From Erigeron canadensis (Eukaryota; Streptophyta; Magnoliopsida; Asterales; Asteraceae): DNA of 64,000 bases. Positions 62,401 to 64,000 of the stretch are shown here, piece by piece. The DNA is taken from assembly GCF_010389155.1 (NCBI RefSeq), contig NC_057763.1, positions 34,268,645-34,332,644 of the forward strand, given 5' to 3'. Under the pieces are notes generated by a model. It was not told where the DNA came from and did no database searches. It saw nothing but the letters and a program-made list of their open reading frames with translations. Positions within the stretch are counted from its first letter, which is position 1. Every line of letters begins with the position of its first letter. A program made the position numbers and the translations under genes.

Positions 62401-63807
62401 TTAACAAAAGGCAAGTAGTTCAGTGTCGGCTTGAACAATTTCCATGTCCTGTTTTCCTAGACTCACAAGTGCTTCTATACTACCATCCCCATTCGGGCCA
62501 TCCATCAGTATAAAGCTGTTCTTGCCTACATTTCCAGCAAGAGTTACTTTAACGGGCTTTCCCCATCCAAAGTCGATACCATATGTAGGATACCCACATA
62601 CGCTTGTACACACATAATAATCCTTCATTTTGTTTCGCTGCCCTTCTGCATAATCTTCAGAAAAATTGTTCAAAATGTGCCCATAGATAGTTTGGATATC
62701 TTTTATGCCTCCAATTTCCATCTTTTTCTTCCTAAGTTCGCCAATTATATACCCGGGATTCATTTCACTTTCGTTTCTCGTTTCAACATCCAACATTGAG
62801 AGAATATTTCCAATGCTGTTTTCAGGCAAGGGCTCGATCATTTTCCTTCTTATGTTGACAGCAATGCTAATACCTGTGGGTTTATAAGGGCCTGAATTAT
62901 TTTTAGTAGCTGCTGCCACAGAATATTTATAAAGTAACCAAGTCAAAGCTTCAACACGAGTAGGGTTCATGATGGGTTGTCCGCATTCCATAGACATGGC
63001 CATGGCTTTGAGTTTAAGGTCGTTTATCTTTGAGCCCGGGAACATGAAACTCCTTGTGACACAATCCTTTGGGGTATCGATATAGACTCCTGAGAAATTT
63101 ATGTTAGTATGTTCACAAGTAATAAAATGAGGGTCAATGAGAATCTCAGGTGTATCTTTTTTGGAGCAAATTCGTGTCATTTTAGCCCAGTCGCTAAAGA
63201 AATGGTACAGACTACTACCATCTGCTATCTTGTGAGATAACGACACTGCCACCGCTACTCCTCCACATTCAAAATGATTGACTTGAACTGCTAGAGGGAT
63301 CACACTGTTGTTTAGAAGATGATCATCACTTTGAAGGTTTATGCTGTTAAATACTCGACCGTATGGAAAACATTGGTTGAGATCATCATGTTGTGAGTTT
63401 TGGAGATATTTCATGAGCGTGCTATTAACAGATGCTTGTAGAAAGTCAACTCCCTCGTCGTTGCAATCAACATAGGTCGGGGCCATTTTTGCATACCTAC
63501 CAGCGAAAGGGTAATATTTTGTAAGAGTTTGAGATAACGAGTTCTTGAGTTCAAGCATTTTATCATGGGAACTAGGATATGTGCCCGTGTTTTGGTAGAA
63601 TGTAACTAGCGGAGTGAATGTGCTTGTAACAATTTGATCAAGCGACGAAAGATTGTATGCTCTTCGGTGAGGAGGAGTTGGAGAGGAAGGTTTGATCAGT
63701 TCTCGTGAGACAATTGTGTGAATTCGCCTTCTACCAAGTAACACTATTAGACTATTGATTATTGTCATCTTCACAATGGAAGGGCTAGCTTTTTGTGATA
63801 ACACCAT
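62401..63807 (-). CDS. BAHD acyltransferase
   Basis: Single-exon, 468-aa BAHD family acyl-CoA-dependent acyltransferase, cytosolic, of specialised metabolism. The catalytic HXXXD motif is H192-K-I-A-D196 (SLSHKIADGSSLYHFF). The structural DFGWG motif is at 412-416, followed by KPVKV. The N-terminal signature SRELIKPSSPTPPH, and the overall shape, fit the clade that contains vinorine synthase and similar alkaloid/terpenoid O-acetyltransferases. The acceptor cannot be predicted from sequence. The N-terminus is about 25-30 residues longer than usual before the SRELIKPS motif. A TATATATA stretch on the minus strand at about 63833-63841 is only about 30 bp from the first ATG, so the in-frame ATG at 63766-63768 (residue 14) may be the true start. 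Confidence 0.93.
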   Translation of the reverse strand: MVLSQKASPSIVKMTIINSLIVLLGRRRIHTIVSRELIKPSSPTPPHRRAYNLSSLDQIVTSTFTPLVTFYQNTGTYPSSHDKMLELKNSLSQTLTKYYPFAGRYAKMAPTYVDCNDEGVDFLQASVNSTLMKYLQNSQHDDLNQCFPYGRVFNSINLQSDDHLLNNSVIPLAVQVNHFECGGVAVAVSLSHKIADGSSLYHFFSDWAKMTRICSKKDTPEILIDPHFITCEHTNINFSGVYIDTPKDCVTRSFMFPGSKINDLKLKAMAMSMECGQPIMNPTRVEALTWLLYKYSVAAATKNNSGPYKPTGISIAVNIRRKMIEPLPENSIGNILSMLDVETRNESEMNPGYIIGELRKKKMEIGGIKDIQTIYGHILNNFSEDYAEGQRNKMKDYYVCTSVCGYPTYGIDFGWGKPVKVTLAGNVGKNSFILMDGPNGDGSIEALVSLGKQDMEIVQADTELLAFC

Positions 63808-64000
63808 TGTGATTTCTCATATATTCTCTCTCTATATATACAGACAAATTTGAATAAATAAGTAAACAAGGTAAATGAATATATAAACCAAGCATGAGGT
63901 TCGATACTGCTATATACAATCTCGGGTGACCAGGAAAGGGTTTGAAACGGTCATCTCCCGGATAGGTCAAGTACATATGAGTCAAAATACTTGTTTTTTC
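63808..64000 (-). promoter_or_regulatory. Promoter of the BAHD gene
   Basis: Core promoter read on the minus strand: TATATATAGAGAGAG at about 63827-63841, close to the start codon. The rest of the promoter runs off the window. Confidence 0.5.

Overview
The window is nuclear DNA of a flowering plant. Genes have GT-AG introns with long AT-rich spacers, plastid transit peptides are present, and nested transposable elements (LINE, SINE, hAT-like, MULE-like, Helitron-like) fill the gaps. A eudicot of the aster lineage is plausible from the repeat style, but I cannot prove it from sequence alone. I saw no rRNA or tRNA genes and no prokaryotic features.

Layout, left to right. 349-2011 (+): plant mobile domain (PMD) gene broken by one extra A in an A8 run. 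2479-3708: decayed LINE 3' end split by an hAT-like element. 4459-9290 (-): six-exon TORTIFOLIA1/SPIRAL2-type microtubule-associated protein, with a 5'-truncated LINE inserted about 290 bp upstream of its ATG. 13276-17437 (+): chloroplast lipocalin (LCNP/CHL). 18792-19334 (-): small plant-specific protein of unknown function. 20780-24560: TIR elements and SINEs. 24704-29494 (-): broken partial copy (copy A) of a NEPRO/RMP1-like gene. 29500-38900: dense non-coding repeats, including foldback elements, a MULE relic and Helitron-like ends. 39004-44821 (+): apparently intact seven-exon chimeric gene. 45000-49900: spacer with a MITE carrying a minisatellite. 49991-55257 (-): intact NEPRO/RMP1-like gene (copy B). 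57129-61494 (+): intact tryptophan synthase beta gene (TSB). 62401-63807 (-): BAHD acyltransferase.

The most striking feature is the gene at 39004-44821. Exon 1 is a diverged copy of TSB exon 1 (plastid transit peptide plus the start of the enzyme), ending at the same phase-0 intron. It is joined in frame through six further exons to a degenerate FtsH-type AAA+ domain. Segment lengths sum to 1407 bp (468 aa) with every splice phase consistent. Both ATP-binding motifs are altered and no zinc-protease domain follows, so the product looks like a plastid-targeted pseudo-AAA protein.

Its origin can be read from the window. The intact block is NEPRO-like (-) followed by TSB (+). To its left lies a decayed block in the same order and orientation: a NEPRO copy cut inside exon 2, then a TSB copy with only exon 1. 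An older segmental duplication, later disrupted by insertions, therefore seems to have donated the promoter-proximal TSB exon to the AAA gene. Two insertions can be dated relative to the duplication because the sister copy keeps the empty site, and one SINE is shared by both copies.

Exon boundaries were derived by hand from splice motifs, reading frame and family resemblance. No alignment or database search was run, so identities are stated by eye.
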